DNA of 64,000 nt from the NCBI GenBank assembly GCA_946887295.1, contig CAMPKP010000003.1:1-64000 (forward strand), given 5' to 3'. The number at the start of each line of letters is the position of its first letter. Position 1 is the stretch's first letter. The notes under the pieces were generated by a model. The model saw only the letters and a program-made list of their open reading frames with translations. It did no database searches and was not told where the DNA came from. The translations under genes were made by a program, and so were the position numbers. The DNA is from an uncultured Gemmatimonadota bacterium. Lineage in GTDB: Bacteria; Gemmatimonadota; Gemmatimonadetes; Gemmatimonadales; GWC2-71-9. Shown piece by piece: positions 7,611-16,984 of this stretch.

Positions 7611-9149
7611 CTGAGGCTCGCCGACCTGGCGGAGACCTCCAGTCGCGTCGCCGGAGCCAGCGGACGGCGGGACAAGGTGGCGCTGCTCGCGAGCCTCCTC
7701 TCCGTGGCGCCGCCCGAGGAGATCGAGATCGCCACAGCCTATCTCTCGGGCTCCGTCCGGCAGGAGAAGCTGGGCCTGGGCTGGGCCACGATCCAGGCGG
7801 CACACCCCGGGAAGGCAGCCGACGCACCCTCGGTCGAGCTGCGGGAGGTGGACGCGGTGCTCGACCGTATCGCCGCCACTTCCGGCAAGGGCTCCGCGGC
7901 GGCGAGACAGCGGCTGCTGCGCGACCTCTTCTCGCGGCTCACCCCGATGGAGCAGCGCTTTCTCTCCGCCCTCATCGTGGGCGAGCTTCGGCAGGGCGCC
8001 CTCGAGGGTCTGGTCGTCGAGGCGATCGCCGCCGCGGCCGGCCGTCCTGCCGCCGAAGTGCGACGGGCGCTGATGATGGCGGGTGACCTGCCGGCCGTCG
8101 CCCGCGCGGCGCTGGTCGGGGGTGAGGCCGGGATGGCGGCCTTCGCCGTAAGGCTCTTCCAGCCGGTGCTGCCGATGCTCGCGGGCAGCGCCGAGGATGT
8201 GGCCGAGGCGATCGGCGAGCTGGGCGAGGCGGCGGTGGAGTACAAGCTCGATGGCGCCCGGGTCCAGATCCACCGGCGGGGCGACGAGGTGCGGGTCTAC
8301 TCCCGCCGCCTCAACGAGGTCACCGCCGCAGTCCCCGAGCTGGTGGAGGCCGCGCTGGGCTTCCGGGCCACGGAGTTCATCGCCGAAGGCGAGGCGATCG
8401 CGCTCCGTCCCGACGGCACTCCCCTCCCCTTCCAGACTACCATGCGCCGCTTCGGCCGGCGGCTCGACGTCGACCGCATGCGCGGCGAGCTGCCGGTGAC
8501 GCTCTTCCTCTTCGACCTGCTCTACCTCGAGGGCGCGCCGCTGCTCGACGAGCCGCTGCAGCGGCGCGCCGAGCTGCTGGCCGGGGCCGTGCCCGCCTCG
8601 CTGCTCGTGCCACGGATCGTGACCGCGTCGGCGGAAGAGGCGAGCGCGTTCCACCGGGCGGCCGTGGCGCGGGGCCACGAAGGGGTGATGGTGAAATCGC
8701 TCGGCGCGCCCTACGAGGCCGGCCGGCGGGGGCGGCGGTGGCTCAAGGTGAAGACGGTGCGCACCCTCGATCTCGTGATCCTGGCGGCCGAATGGGGACA
8801 CGGCCGGCGCAGCGGCTGGCTCAGCAACCTGCACCTCGGTGCTCGCGATCCCGCGGGCGGCGGCTTCGTCATGCTGGGGAAGACCTTCAAGGGTATGACC
8901 GACGAGATGCTGCGGTGGCAGACCGACCGGCTGAGCGAGCTCGAGGTGAGCCGTGACGGCCACATCGTCTACGTGCGACCAGAGCTGGTGGTGGAGGTGG
9001 CCTTCAACGACCTGCAGGCGAGCCCCCAGTATCCCGGTGGGCTGGCGCTCAGGTTCGCGCGGGTCAAAGGGTATCGGCTGGACAAGTCACCGGCCGAGGC
9101 CGATACGATCGAAACGCTCCGGGAGATCTACCGCAGGCAGAACGGCTGA
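7611..9149 (+). CDS. ligB: ATP-dependent DNA ligase, archaeal/LigB type
   Basis: Joins nicked DNA through an enzyme-AMP intermediate. The N-terminal DNA-binding domain (LADLAETSSRVAGASGRRDK, KLGLGWATIQ) precedes the adenylation domain. The nucleophile is in VEYKLDGARVQ (Lys about 212), with motif III-like EFIAEGEAIAL, motif V EGVMVKSLGAPYEAG, and a C-terminal OB-fold ending DTIETLREIYRRQNG. Homologues normally begin at the stretch LRLADLAE. No ATG, GTG or TTG lies there: the nearest candidates are CTG 7611 (used here, 512 residues, normal family length) and TTG 7497, which would add 38 residues of poor quality. Start confidence is low; function confidence is high. This is the second ATP-dependent ligase of the window besides LigD, and is probably an accessory nick-sealing enzyme. 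Confidence 0.85.
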   Translation: MRLADLAETSSRVAGASGRRDKVALLASLLSVAPPEEIEIATAYLSGSVRQEKLGLGWATIQAAHPGKAADAPSVELREVDAVLDRIAATSGKGSAAARQRLLRDLFSRLTPMEQRFLSALIVGELRQGALEGLVVEAIAAAAGRPAAEVRRALMMAGDLPAVARAALVGGEAGMAAFAVRLFQPVLPMLAGSAEDVAEAIGELGEAAVEYKLDGARVQIHRRGDEVRVYSRRLNEVTAAVPELVEAALGFRATEFIAEGEAIALRPDGTPLPFQTTMRRFGRRLDVDRMRGELPVTLFLFDLLYLEGAPLLDEPLQRRAELLAGAVPASLLVPRIVTASAEEASAFHRAAVARGHEGVMVKSLGAPYEAGRRGRRWLKVKTVRTLDLVILAAEWGHGRRSGWLSNLHLGARDPAGGGFVMLGKTFKGMTDEMLRWQTDRLSELEVSRDGHIVYVRPELVVEVAFNDLQASPQYPGGLALRFARVKGYRLDKSPAEADTIETLREIYRRQNG

Positions 9150-9172
9150 CTGCCAGGGGACCGGCCGGCCTC

Positions 9173-11521
9173 TCACCGCCTGGGGGGCACCCCGCGCGCA
9201 TCGAGGATCTGCCGGACCTTCTTTGCCACGGCTTCCGGCTCCAGCGGCTTCTGCATGAACTCCGCCCCTTCGTCCAGCAGGCCTCGGCGCACCGCGTCGA
9301 CCCCGGCGTATCCGGAGATGAAGAGCACGGGAATTCCCGGCCACCGGCTCTGCAGTGCCTGAGCCAGCGCCTTGCCACCCAGGCCGGGCATGACCACATC
9401 TGCGATCACGAGGTCGGGCGGCGCCGGAGCGGTCTCCGCCATCTCCAGCGCCTGCCTGCCGTCGCGCGCTTCGACCACCGAGTAGCCGTACTCCCGCAGC
9501 GACCGGGCGATGATAGCGCGGACCGAGGGCTCGTCTTCGGCAACCAGCACGGTCTCCGGTCCGCCGCTGGAGATGCCCGGAGCCGCCACCCGCTCGGAGC
9601 CGCGCTTGTCACCGGCCAGCGGTAGGTGGATCTGGAAGGAGGAGCCGTGAGCCATCTCGCTGGAGACCGTGATGAAGCCGCCGCTCTGCTTCACGATTCC
9701 GTAGACGGTCGCGAGTCCGAGACCGGTCCCCTCGCCCACGCCCTTGGTAGTGTAAAACGGCTCGAAGATGTGCGTGAGCGCCTCCCGGCTCATGCCGGTT
9801 CCGGTGTCGGTCACGACCAGGGTGGCGTACGAGCCCGGCGCGATAGGCTCCAGATCCTTGCCGACGGCATGCTCCTCGGTCACCGTCACGCTGGAAGTCT
9901 GGATGGTGAGCGTGCCCCCGTCCGGCATCGCGTCGCGGGCATTGAGCGCGAGGTTGAGCAGGACCTGGTCGAGCTGCCCCGGGTCGGCCTTCACCGGGCC
10001 GAGATCGTCGGCCAGCCGCAGCTCGACCCGGGAAAGCTCGCCGATTGCCCTCTGGAGGATCGGCTCGATGGTTGTGACCACGGCATTGAGGTCCACCAGC
10101 TCCGGCTGGAGCACCTGGCGGCGGCTGAAGGCGAGCAGCTGCTGCGTGATCGCCGCGGTTCGGCGGGCGGCCCGGCGGATGTGCTCGAGATCCACCTTGA
10201 CCACCTCGTCCCGGATCGCGCGCGCCAGGAACTCCGCGGCGCCGAGGATCACGGTCATCTGATTGTTCGCCTCGTGGGCCACCCCGCCGGCGAGCCGTCC
10301 GACCGACTCCATCCTGTCCGCGTGGCGCAGCCGCTCTTCCGCCAGCCAGCGGTCCTCGGCGTCGGTCACCGTGCCGACCCACTCGCGTATCGCGCCGCCG
10401 GAGTCGAGCACCGGCACCGCGCGGGCTACGAAGTGGCGGTGCGCCTGATGCGACTCCGACCAGAGCCGGCCCCGAAACTCCCAGATCTCGCGCTTCGCCC
10501 GCGCCTGCCGCCATGACGTCCTGGCCTGCTCCCGGTCGTCGGCATGGATCGTGTCCATCCAGCCGGACCCCGGCGGCTGGCCCCCGGACTGACCGGCATA
10601 GTCCTGCCCGCCGATGAACCGTCCCTCGGGATCCGCGGTCCACACCAGTGAGGTGGTGGCCTGGACCAGGGCGCGGTACCGCTCCTCGCGGCGCTCCAGC
10701 TCGTCCTGAGCCCGCTTCCGGTCACTGATGTCTCGCTTGATGGACGAGGCGCCGATCACGCTGCCCGAGGAGTCCCAGATGGGCGACACCGTCAGCGCGA
10801 TGTAGATCCTCGAGCCGTCCTTCCGCACCCGGACGGTATCGGTGAAATCCACCCGCTCCCCTCGCGCGATGCTCGCGAGGAGATCGCGCTCGGCTTGGTG
10901 CAGCTCCTCGGGGACCAGCCTGAAGATGGACTGTCCGACCATCTCGCTCTCGCTGTAGCCGAAGATCCGTTCGGCGGCCGCGTTCCAGCTGGTCACGATC
11001 CCCTGGAGCGTCTTCCCGATGATGGCATCGGCGGAGGAGGCCACGATCGCCGCCAGCCGGGTGGACGCGCGCTCGGCATCCTGCCGCCGCGAGACGTCCC
11101 TCATCGCGCCGACGATGCGGACCGCCCGGCCCGTCTCGTCCCGGGCGATGAAGGCGCGCTCCAGAATGTGGGCGTAGGAATCGTCGGTGCGGCGGAACCG
11201 ATACTCCTGCTCCCAGGACTCGGCGCCGCCTCCGATCGCGGCCCGGGAGGCCGCCTCGGTGGCCATCAGATCGTCCGGGTGGATCCGGTCCGCCCAGGTC
11301 CGGTATGGATCGCCATGGGCCGCGGCGATCTGCTCCGGAGGCACGCCGAAGTAGGGGCGGGTGGTCCCGGCCCAGACGATTTCGCCTCGGAGGAGGTCCC
11401 AGTCCCACAGCAGGTCCTGCGTGGCCCGGGCGGCGAGCTGGAAACGCTCCTGGGTCCGACTCATCTCCTCTCGCGACAGCGAGATAGCCGGACGCTTTCG
11501 GATCTCGGGGGGCGTGGGCAC
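9173..11521 (-). CDS. Soluble hybrid sensor histidine kinase with PAS repeats and receiver domain
   Basis: A 782-residue cytoplasmic signalling protein without membrane segments. Three PAS/PAC modules (about 25-145, 155-270, 280-390; PAC-like MRDVSRRQDAER, IKRDISDRKRAQ) are followed by HisKA with phospho-accepting His416 in GGVAHEANNQ. The HATPase_c domain has an N-box DQVLLNLALNARDAM, G1 DTGTGM, and G2 GEGTGLGLATVYG. A C-terminal receiver has phospho-acceptor Asp708 in IADVVMP. The kinase core closely resembles that of the membrane-bound kinase at 13429-16341, so the two are paralogues. It is divergently transcribed from the MEDS-domain gene. An alternative start at residue 20 (MSRTQERF) is possible. 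The signal sensed is unknown; PAS domains suggest redox, light or small ligands. Confidence 0.9.
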   Translation of the reverse strand: MPTPPEIRKRPAISLSREEMSRTQERFQLAARATQDLLWDWDLLRGEIVWAGTTRPYFGVPPEQIAAAHGDPYRTWADRIHPDDLMATEAASRAAIGGGAESWEQEYRFRRTDDSYAHILERAFIARDETGRAVRIVGAMRDVSRRQDAERASTRLAAIVASSADAIIGKTLQGIVTSWNAAAERIFGYSESEMVGQSIFRLVPEELHQAERDLLASIARGERVDFTDTVRVRKDGSRIYIALTVSPIWDSSGSVIGASSIKRDISDRKRAQDELERREERYRALVQATTSLVWTADPEGRFIGGQDYAGQSGGQPPGSGWMDTIHADDREQARTSWRQARAKREIWEFRGRLWSESHQAHRHFVARAVPVLDSGGAIREWVGTVTDAEDRWLAEERLRHADRMESVGRLAGGVAHEANNQMTVILGAAEFLARAIRDEVVKVDLEHIRRAARRTAAITQQLLAFSRRQVLQPELVDLNAVVTTIEPILQRAIGELSRVELRLADDLGPVKADPGQLDQVLLNLALNARDAMPDGGTLTIQTSSVTVTEEHAVGKDLEPIAPGSYATLVVTDTGTGMSREALTHIFEPFYTTKGVGEGTGLGLATVYGIVKQSGGFITVSSEMAHGSSFQIHLPLAGDKRGSERVAAPGISSGGPETVLVAEDEPSVRAIIARSLREYGYSVVEARDGRQALEMAETAPAPPDLVIADVVMPGLGGKALAQALQSRWPGIPVLFISGYAGVDAVRRGLLDEGAEFMQKPLEPEAVAKKVRQILDARGVPPRR

Positions 11522-11719
11522 GACGTGGCTCCGGGTCCTCGGAAGTGGAGTCGGACTGCCGGCTCCGGTGTGGCCCGCGAAACGAGGATGGCGAAATAGA
11601 TTCTCAAGGGACTACTATGGGGCAAGTTGCGGAAACGGAAAGTGATAGCGCTCACCGACCACCCCGCCCCGGGGTTGCATTAACTATCGGCAGGGAAACG
11701 CTCTCACGAAAGCTGCGCG

Positions 11720-12322
11720 ATGTCGACATGGACCGACCTCCTCACCCGCTCCGATTCAGGTGACCACATCGTCCAGCTGTACGGCGAGGACGATCAGCTG
11801 CTGACGAGGAACGTCAGCCGTTATCTGGCTGAGGGAATGCGCCGGTCGGACGGTCTGATCGTGATCGCCACACCGGCGCACACGCAAGCTATCGCCCGCC
11901 ACCTCGCCGAGGAAGGCGCCAGCGCCACGAGGGAGGCCGAGGGGAAGGGGCGGCTCGTGTTCCTGGACGCCCGCGAGACCCTCGACCGCCTCCTCCGGGA
12001 CGGACAGCCCGACGAGACGCTGTTCGAGGCTGTGATCGGCGAGCTCCTGGCAGCCGTGCGGGGGCGGTCGGGAAGCGGAAAGGTGCGCGCGTTCGGCGAG
12101 ATGGTGAATCTCCTGAGTTGCGAAGGCCGTCACGCTGAGGCGGAGCGCCTGGAGGCACTTTGGAACGCGCTGCTCGCGGGGAACGCGTTCAGCCTCTACT
12201 GTGGCTACCGGCTCGACCTGTTCGGCAACGATGTGGACGAGGCGGCCCTCAACGCGATAATGCGGTCCCACAAGCATGTCCTCGCCGGGCCGAGGACCAT
12301 GCTCTCGAGGGCCTGCGCCTGA
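11720..12322 (+). CDS. MEDS-domain sensory protein
   Basis: A 200-residue soluble protein with the features of the MEDS (MEthanogen/methylotroph, DcmR Sensory) domain: HIVQLYGEDDQLLTRNVSRY near the N-terminus, GLIVIATPAHTQAIARHL, VFLDARETLDRLL, and RAFGEMVNLLSCEGRHAEA. The domain is thought to sense small (hydrocarbon-like) ligands and is usually found next to or fused to histidine kinases. It lies between two hybrid kinases and diverges from the first, so it may feed a signal into one or both. It ends 27 bases before a strong terminator, so it is transcribed alone. An earlier ATG with better Shine-Dalgarno spacing is not present. Confidence 0.8.
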   Translation: MSTWTDLLTRSDSGDHIVQLYGEDDQLLTRNVSRYLAEGMRRSDGLIVIATPAHTQAIARHLAEEGASATREAEGKGRLVFLDARETLDRLLRDGQPDETLFEAVIGELLAAVRGRSGSGKVRAFGEMVNLLSCEGRHAEAERLEALWNALLAGNAFSLYCGYRLDLFGNDVDEAALNAIMRSHKHVLAGPRTMLSRACA

Positions 12323-12349
12323 GGCTTGAGTGGCCGACCCGCGATCCCG

Positions 12350-12386
12350 AGGCTCCCCACCGTCGCAGGTGGGGAGCCTTTCGTTT
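12350..12386 (+). terminator. Intrinsic terminator after the MEDS gene
   Basis: A perfect 12-bp stem (12350-12361 with 12368-12379, 6-base loop) followed by TTCGTTT, 27 bases past the stop codon. Confidence 0.8.
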
Positions 12387-12470
12387 GGCGGCCCGCCACT
12401 CTTGACGTTTCGCGACCCGGTATGACATGCTTTTCTCGTACCCTACCCTTCCCCGCACAGGCAAAATGTC

Positions 12471-13349
12471 ATGAGCTCTCATCCATTGTCCCGCCTAGGT
12501 CTCCTGGCGGCCCTGGCGGTCGTGGCCTGTCGGAGCGACAAGCCGGCCGTCGAGGCCACGACGAATCCCGCGGCTCGGCCCGCCGCCGAGCGGTCCGAGG
12601 CCGCTGCCGACCCCAGCGTCCTGACCGTGACCGCCAGCGACTTCACGTTCGACGCACCGGACGAAGTCCCGGCGGGACTGACCACCATCCGGCTGGTCAA
12701 CAACGGGCCATCGCACCATCACGTTCAACTGATGAAGCTGGAGGATGGGAAGCGGCTCCAGGATTTTCTCGCCGCCCTCAAGGGCGAGCATTTTCCCACC
12801 TGGGCCAGCCCCGCGGGAGGACCGGCACCTCCGGAGGCCGGGGGCACTTCGACCGTGGTCGAGATGCTGGAGCCCGGTACCTACGCGCTCCTCTGCTTCA
12901 TTCCGGCGCCCGACGGAATGCCCCACCTGATGAAGGGGATGTCGCGCGAGCTGAAGGTGGCGGGGCCGGAGCGGGCCGCCGGTCCGGAACCCGAGGCAGA
13001 TCTCGTGATCAAGCTGGTGGACTACGACTTCGAGCTCTCCGGGCCGCTCACCGCGGGCAAGCACATCATCCGGGTGGAGAACTCGGGGCCGCAACCGCAC
13101 GAGATCGCGATCGTCCGGCTGAACCCCGGCAGGAAGCCGGCGGATTTCACCGCGTGGGGCATGAAGCCGGTGGGCCCCGCGCCAGGCACCATCCACGGCG
13201 GCCTGAGCGGCATCATGCCGGGAACGCACGCCTTCATCGAGGTGGATCTGCCCCCGGGCGAGTACGGCCTCCTCTGTTTCCTGCCCGACAGGAAGGACGG
13301 CAAGCCCCACTTCATGCACGGGATGCAGAAGCAGACGAACGTGACTTGA
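12471..13349 (+). CDS. Lipoprotein with two cupredoxin-like domains
   Basis: A 292-residue protein with a lipoprotein signal (LAALAVVAC, lipidated Cys near residue 20) and a Pro/Ala-rich linker. Two homologous beta-domains follow (about 50-165 and 175-290). Each has an early His (SHHHVQLM; QPHEIAIV) and a late Cys...His...Met cluster (CFIPAPDGMPHLMKGM; CFLPDRKDGKPHFMHGM). That arrangement matches the His-Cys-His-Met ligand set of type 1 copper proteins, although the Cys-to-His spacing (10-11 residues) is longer than in plastocyanin or azurin. It may be a periplasmic electron carrier or copper-binding protein facing the inner or outer membrane. It is preceded by a terminator, and the membrane-bound sensor kinase follows 79 bases later. 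Copper binding is inferred only from the motif. Confidence 0.65.
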   Translation: MSSHPLSRLGLLAALAVVACRSDKPAVEATTNPAARPAAERSEAAADPSVLTVTASDFTFDAPDEVPAGLTTIRLVNNGPSHHHVQLMKLEDGKRLQDFLAALKGEHFPTWASPAGGPAPPEAGGTSTVVEMLEPGTYALLCFIPAPDGMPHLMKGMSRELKVAGPERAAGPEPEADLVIKLVDYDFELSGPLTAGKHIIRVENSGPQPHEIAIVRLNPGRKPADFTAWGMKPVGPAPGTIHGGLSGIMPGTHAFIEVDLPPGEYGLLCFLPDRKDGKPHFMHGMQKQTNVT

Positions 13350-13428
13350 CCCCGGGCCGGCCGGGCGCCGGCGGTGACGCCCGTGTAAATTGAATTTCCC
13401 CCTGCGCCACCGAACCCGTCGACCAGGC

Positions 13429-16341
13429 ATGGCCCACCGGCCTCAGTCAGGCGCGCCCTCTCCGGCAGAACCCCTCGCCTGGTCAGCGACCGCGCTGCCC
13501 TGGGTCCGGGGTCTGCCGGTGATCGCCGGGTCGGCGGCGGCGTTCCTCGGCGTCCTGGCCGTCGAGACCTACGTCTTCGGCGCGGGTCCGCCGATCTCGG
13601 CCGGGCCCCTCCTTCCGCCCACCGTCCCGCTCACGGCACTGATGTTCGTGCTGACGGGCGGCAGCCTCCTGGCCCTGAAGGCAGACCTTCCCCGACATCA
13701 GATCGCGGCCGCGATCGGCACCATCCTGATCGCGGCGCTGGTGCTCGCCGAGTACCTGACCTGGCGGGACCTGGGGATCGACACCCTGCTCTTCCCCGAC
13801 GATGTCGACCTCATGCAGTCCGCCTTTCCCGGCCGACCCGCGCCGATCAGCGCGCTCTGCTTCCTCCTGATCGCCCTCGCGCTGGTGCTCACGAAGGACG
13901 ACTGGCATCTGGAGCACCGGCGGGTTCATCTGGCGTCGCTCATGGTCGCCGCGGTCCTTCCCCTCATCTCGGTGATGGGCCACCTGTTCGGCGTGCCCGA
14001 GCTGTACGCCTTCGCCCCGGGTGTGGGGACCTCGCTGGTGAGCGCACTCCTTCTCGTCCTCGTCGCGCTCGGCGTCGCCGCCGCCACCCACGAGGCGATG
14101 GTCGTGCAGCTGCTGACCGATCACAACCCGGGGACCATCCTGCTGCGGCGGCTGCTGCCCGTCGCGGTGCTGATCCCCCTGCTCTTCGCCGCGGGCAGCC
14201 TGCTCGCGCTCCGGCTCGGCCTCTACCAGAAGCACGCGGTTCTGGCGCTGTTCGTCGCCGTCTTCATCGGACTGTCGCTGGCCGCCGCGTTCAGAGTGGC
14301 CGCGGTGGTGCGGCGCGCCGACGTGGAGCGCCGCGCCGCCGAATGGGCCAAGGCCGACATGGCCCTGAGCGAGCGGCTGCTGCAGGCGGAGCAGGCCACG
14401 GGCGCCGCGCTCCGTGAGAGCGTCCGACAGACCCGGGAGCTGCTCGAGATCCTGAGCCACGCGCCGGTGATGGCCCGCGGGCTGGACGGGCGGATTCAGT
14501 TCTGGAGCGCCGGCGCACAGCGGCTGTACGGCTGGGAGGAGCACGAGGCGGTCGGCGCCGATGCCCTCGAGCTGCTGCAGACGGAGCTTCCCGTGACCGC
14601 CGACGAGGCGGCGGCAGCGCTGCTCGAGGTGGGGGAGTGGCACGCGGAGCTGTCGCGCCGGTCGAGGACCGGGGGGCGGGTGCAGGTCGCGAGCCACTGG
14701 ATCCTGCACCGCGATCAGAACGGCCGCCCCGGAGCGGTGATCGAGGTGGACAACGACGTGACCGAGCAGAAGCACGCCGAGGAGGCGCTCCGGCGGGGAG
14801 AGGCGAGATATCGCGCGCTGGTCGCCGCGGCGGCGCAGATCGTGTGGACCGCCTCGGCCGACGGGCGCCGCCCGCTCGACACCAGCCAGTGGGAGGCCTT
14901 CACCGGGCAGACCGGCTCCGAGGCCACCTGGGGCGGATGGTTCGAGGCGATCCATCCCGACGACCGCCCCGAGGCGATCCGCGCCTGGAGCGAGGCCGTC
15001 GCCGGACGCCGGCCGCTCGCCACCGAGCACCGGCTCCGCCGCCGCGACGGCGAATATCGCAGCATGGAGGTCCGGGCGGTCCCCGTGCTGGACGACCAGA
15101 ATCGTCTGCGCGAGTGGGTCGGGGCCCACACCGACATCACCGAGCGGGTCCACGCCGAGGAGCAGTTGAGCCAGGCCCAGCGGCTCCAGGCCGTGGGCAC
15201 GCTCGCCGGCGGCGTCGCGCACGAGGTCAACAACCAGCTGATGGCGGTGCTCGGCTTCGGCGAGTTCGTGCTCGGCGCGCTGGGGCAGGAGCACCCGCAG
15301 GCGGGGGACGTCCGGGAGATGGTCGGCGCCGCGACCCGCGCGGCCCGCGTCGCCCAGCAGCTGCTCACCTTCAGTCGCCGCCAGGTCAAGCAGACGCAGC
15401 TCCTCGATCCGTCCGCCGCGATCACCGCGCTCGCACCGGTGCTCGAGCGCCTGCTGGGCGCGGACAAGAGCCTGGTGCTGCTCCCGAACCGCGCCCGCTA
15501 CCGGGTGCTCGCCGACCCTACCCAGATCGATCAGGTGCTGATCAACCTGGCGGCGAACGCCCGCGACGCGATGCGCACCGGCGGGCGACTCACGGTGAGC
15601 ACCGACGACGTGATGCTGGACCAGGAGTACGCCGATGCACACCGGGTGAGCCATCTGGTTCCGGGTCCGTACGTGCGGATCACCGTCTCGGACACCGGGA
15701 TCGGCATGAGCAAGGAGACCCTGGCGAAGGTCTTCGAGCCCTTCTACACCACCAAGCCGGTGGGGGCCGGGACCGGCCTCGGTCTCTCCACCGTGTACGG
15801 CATCGTGAAGCAGCACGACGGGTTCATCTGGGCCTACAGCGAGCCCGGCCTGGGCACGACGATGAAGATCTACCTTCCCGGGTCGCCGGAGCACCTGGCC
15901 GTCACGCCGCCCCCCGAGCCTGAGCCGATCGGGGAGTCCAGGGACGAGCTGACACCGGCGCTGGTGCTCGTCGTCGAGGACGAGCCCGCCATCCGCGAGC
16001 TGGTGCGTCGTACGCTCGAGGCCGCCGGGCTGGTGGTCATCGAGGCGGAGGACGGCCGGCAGGCACTGGACATCTTCGCGCTCGGCGGAGAACCGCCCAA
16101 ACTGGTGCTCTCGGACGTGATCATGCCGCACCTGAACGGGCGCGAGCTGAGCGACGCGCTCGCCGACCTCCATCCCAGCCTGCCGGTGCTCTTCATGTCG
16201 GGCTACACCGGCGACGACGTGCTCGCCCGCAGCCTGCTGCCGGAGACGGCGCCCTTCATCCAGAAACCCTTCGCGCCCGAGGAGCTGTTGTCACGGGTTC
16301 GGGAAATGCTGGCGGGGGCGCCGATTTCGGAGGTACGTTAG
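13429..16341 (+). CDS. Membrane-bound hybrid sensor histidine kinase
   Basis: A 970-residue protein from ATG 13429. The upstream in-frame TTG (13390) overlaps a -10-like TAAATT and is less likely. About eight hydrophobic segments fill the first 290 residues, giving a membrane-embedded sensor region. It is followed by PAS (about 340-450) and PAS/PAC (about 460-575, TDITERVHAEEQ) modules, then HisKA with His598 in GGVAHEVNNQ. The HATPase has an N-box DQVLINLAANARDAM, and G-boxes DTGIGM and GAGTGLGLSTVYG. A receiver has Asp896 in LSDVIMP. It autophosphorylates and passes phosphate to its own receiver; the output partner is not in the window. The catalytic core is a paralogue of the kinase at 9173-11521. 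The membrane region may respond to the envelope, possibly together with the preceding cupredoxin-like lipoprotein. Confidence 0.9.
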   Translation: MAHRPQSGAPSPAEPLAWSATALPWVRGLPVIAGSAAAFLGVLAVETYVFGAGPPISAGPLLPPTVPLTALMFVLTGGSLLALKADLPRHQIAAAIGTILIAALVLAEYLTWRDLGIDTLLFPDDVDLMQSAFPGRPAPISALCFLLIALALVLTKDDWHLEHRRVHLASLMVAAVLPLISVMGHLFGVPELYAFAPGVGTSLVSALLLVLVALGVAAATHEAMVVQLLTDHNPGTILLRRLLPVAVLIPLLFAAGSLLALRLGLYQKHAVLALFVAVFIGLSLAAAFRVAAVVRRADVERRAAEWAKADMALSERLLQAEQATGAALRESVRQTRELLEILSHAPVMARGLDGRIQFWSAGAQRLYGWEEHEAVGADALELLQTELPVTADEAAAALLEVGEWHAELSRRSRTGGRVQVASHWILHRDQNGRPGAVIEVDNDVTEQKHAEEALRRGEARYRALVAAAAQIVWTASADGRRPLDTSQWEAFTGQTGSEATWGGWFEAIHPDDRPEAIRAWSEAVAGRRPLATEHRLRRRDGEYRSMEVRAVPVLDDQNRLREWVGAHTDITERVHAEEQLSQAQRLQAVGTLAGGVAHEVNNQLMAVLGFGEFVLGALGQEHPQAGDVREMVGAATRAARVAQQLLTFSRRQVKQTQLLDPSAAITALAPVLERLLGADKSLVLLPNRARYRVLADPTQIDQVLINLAANARDAMRTGGRLTVSTDDVMLDQEYADAHRVSHLVPGPYVRITVSDTGIGMSKETLAKVFEPFYTTKPVGAGTGLGLSTVYGIVKQHDGFIWAYSEPGLGTTMKIYLPGSPEHLAVTPPPEPEPIGESRDELTPALVLVVEDEPAIRELVRRTLEAAGLVVIEAEDGRQALDIFALGGEPPKLVLSDVIMPHLNGRELSDALADLHPSLPVLFMSGYTGDDVLARSLLPETAPFIQKPFAPEELLSRVREMLAGAPISEVR

Positions 16342-16378
16342 CGCGTTCCCGATTCCTCCCCTCGCCCCGGAAGGCCCC

Positions 16379-16939
16379 ATGTCGATTCTCGGCGCCCTGT
16401 GGCTCCCCATCGTCCTCTCGGCGGTCCTCGTCTTCGTCCTCAGCGCCATCATCCACATGGTGCTCAAGTACCACAACAGCGACTACAAACGGCTGCCGAA
16501 CGAGGATGCGGTGCGCGCGGCGATTCGCGCGGGCAAGCCCGAGCCGGGGCAGTATGTCTTCCCCTACGCGGGCGGAATGAAGGAGATGGAGCTGCCGGAG
16601 ATGAAGCAGAAGTACGCCGAAGGGCCGGTGGGAGTCCTGACGCTCCGCCGCCCGGGGCCCTTCACGATGACGCCGGCCCTGACCCAGTGGTTCCTGTTCA
16701 CCCTGCTGGTGTCGGCGTTCGTCGCCTATGTCGCGTCCCATGCGCTGCCTCCGGACGCCGAGTACCTTCGCGTCTTCAAGGTCGTGGGAGCGGTCGCGTT
16801 CATGGCCTACGGGATCGGCCACCTCCCCGCGGCCATCTGGATGGGCAAGCCGTGGTCCGTTGCGGCAAAGGAGGTCTTCGACGGGCTGCTGTACGCGCTG
16901 GTGACGGCGGGAACCTTCGGGTGGCTGTGGCCCAGATAG
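16379..16939 (+). CDS. Conserved membrane protein of unknown function
   Basis: A 186-residue protein with an N-terminal transmembrane helix (PIVLSAVLVFVLSAIIHMVL), then a cytoplasmic or periplasmic loop with KYHNSDYKRLPNEDAVR and a Pro/Glu-rich stretch, and about three more hydrophobic segments (QWFLFTLLVSAFVAYVAS, VVGAVAFMAYGIGHLPAAI, GLLYALVTAGTFGWLW). Proteins with the N-terminal KYH-x-D-Y-x-LPNE signature occur widely in soil bacteria, but I know of no assigned function. It starts 37 bases after the sensor kinase and may be co-transcribed with it. Confidence 0.7.
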   Translation: MSILGALWLPIVLSAVLVFVLSAIIHMVLKYHNSDYKRLPNEDAVRAAIRAGKPEPGQYVFPYAGGMKEMELPEMKQKYAEGPVGVLTLRRPGPFTMTPALTQWFLFTLLVSAFVAYVASHALPPDAEYLRVFKVVGAVAFMAYGIGHLPAAIWMGKPWSVAAKEVFDGLLYALVTAGTFGWLWPR

Positions 16940-16984
16940 GAGCGCGGGGGGAACGGTGCGCGCCACTCACCGTCCCCCGGTTTT

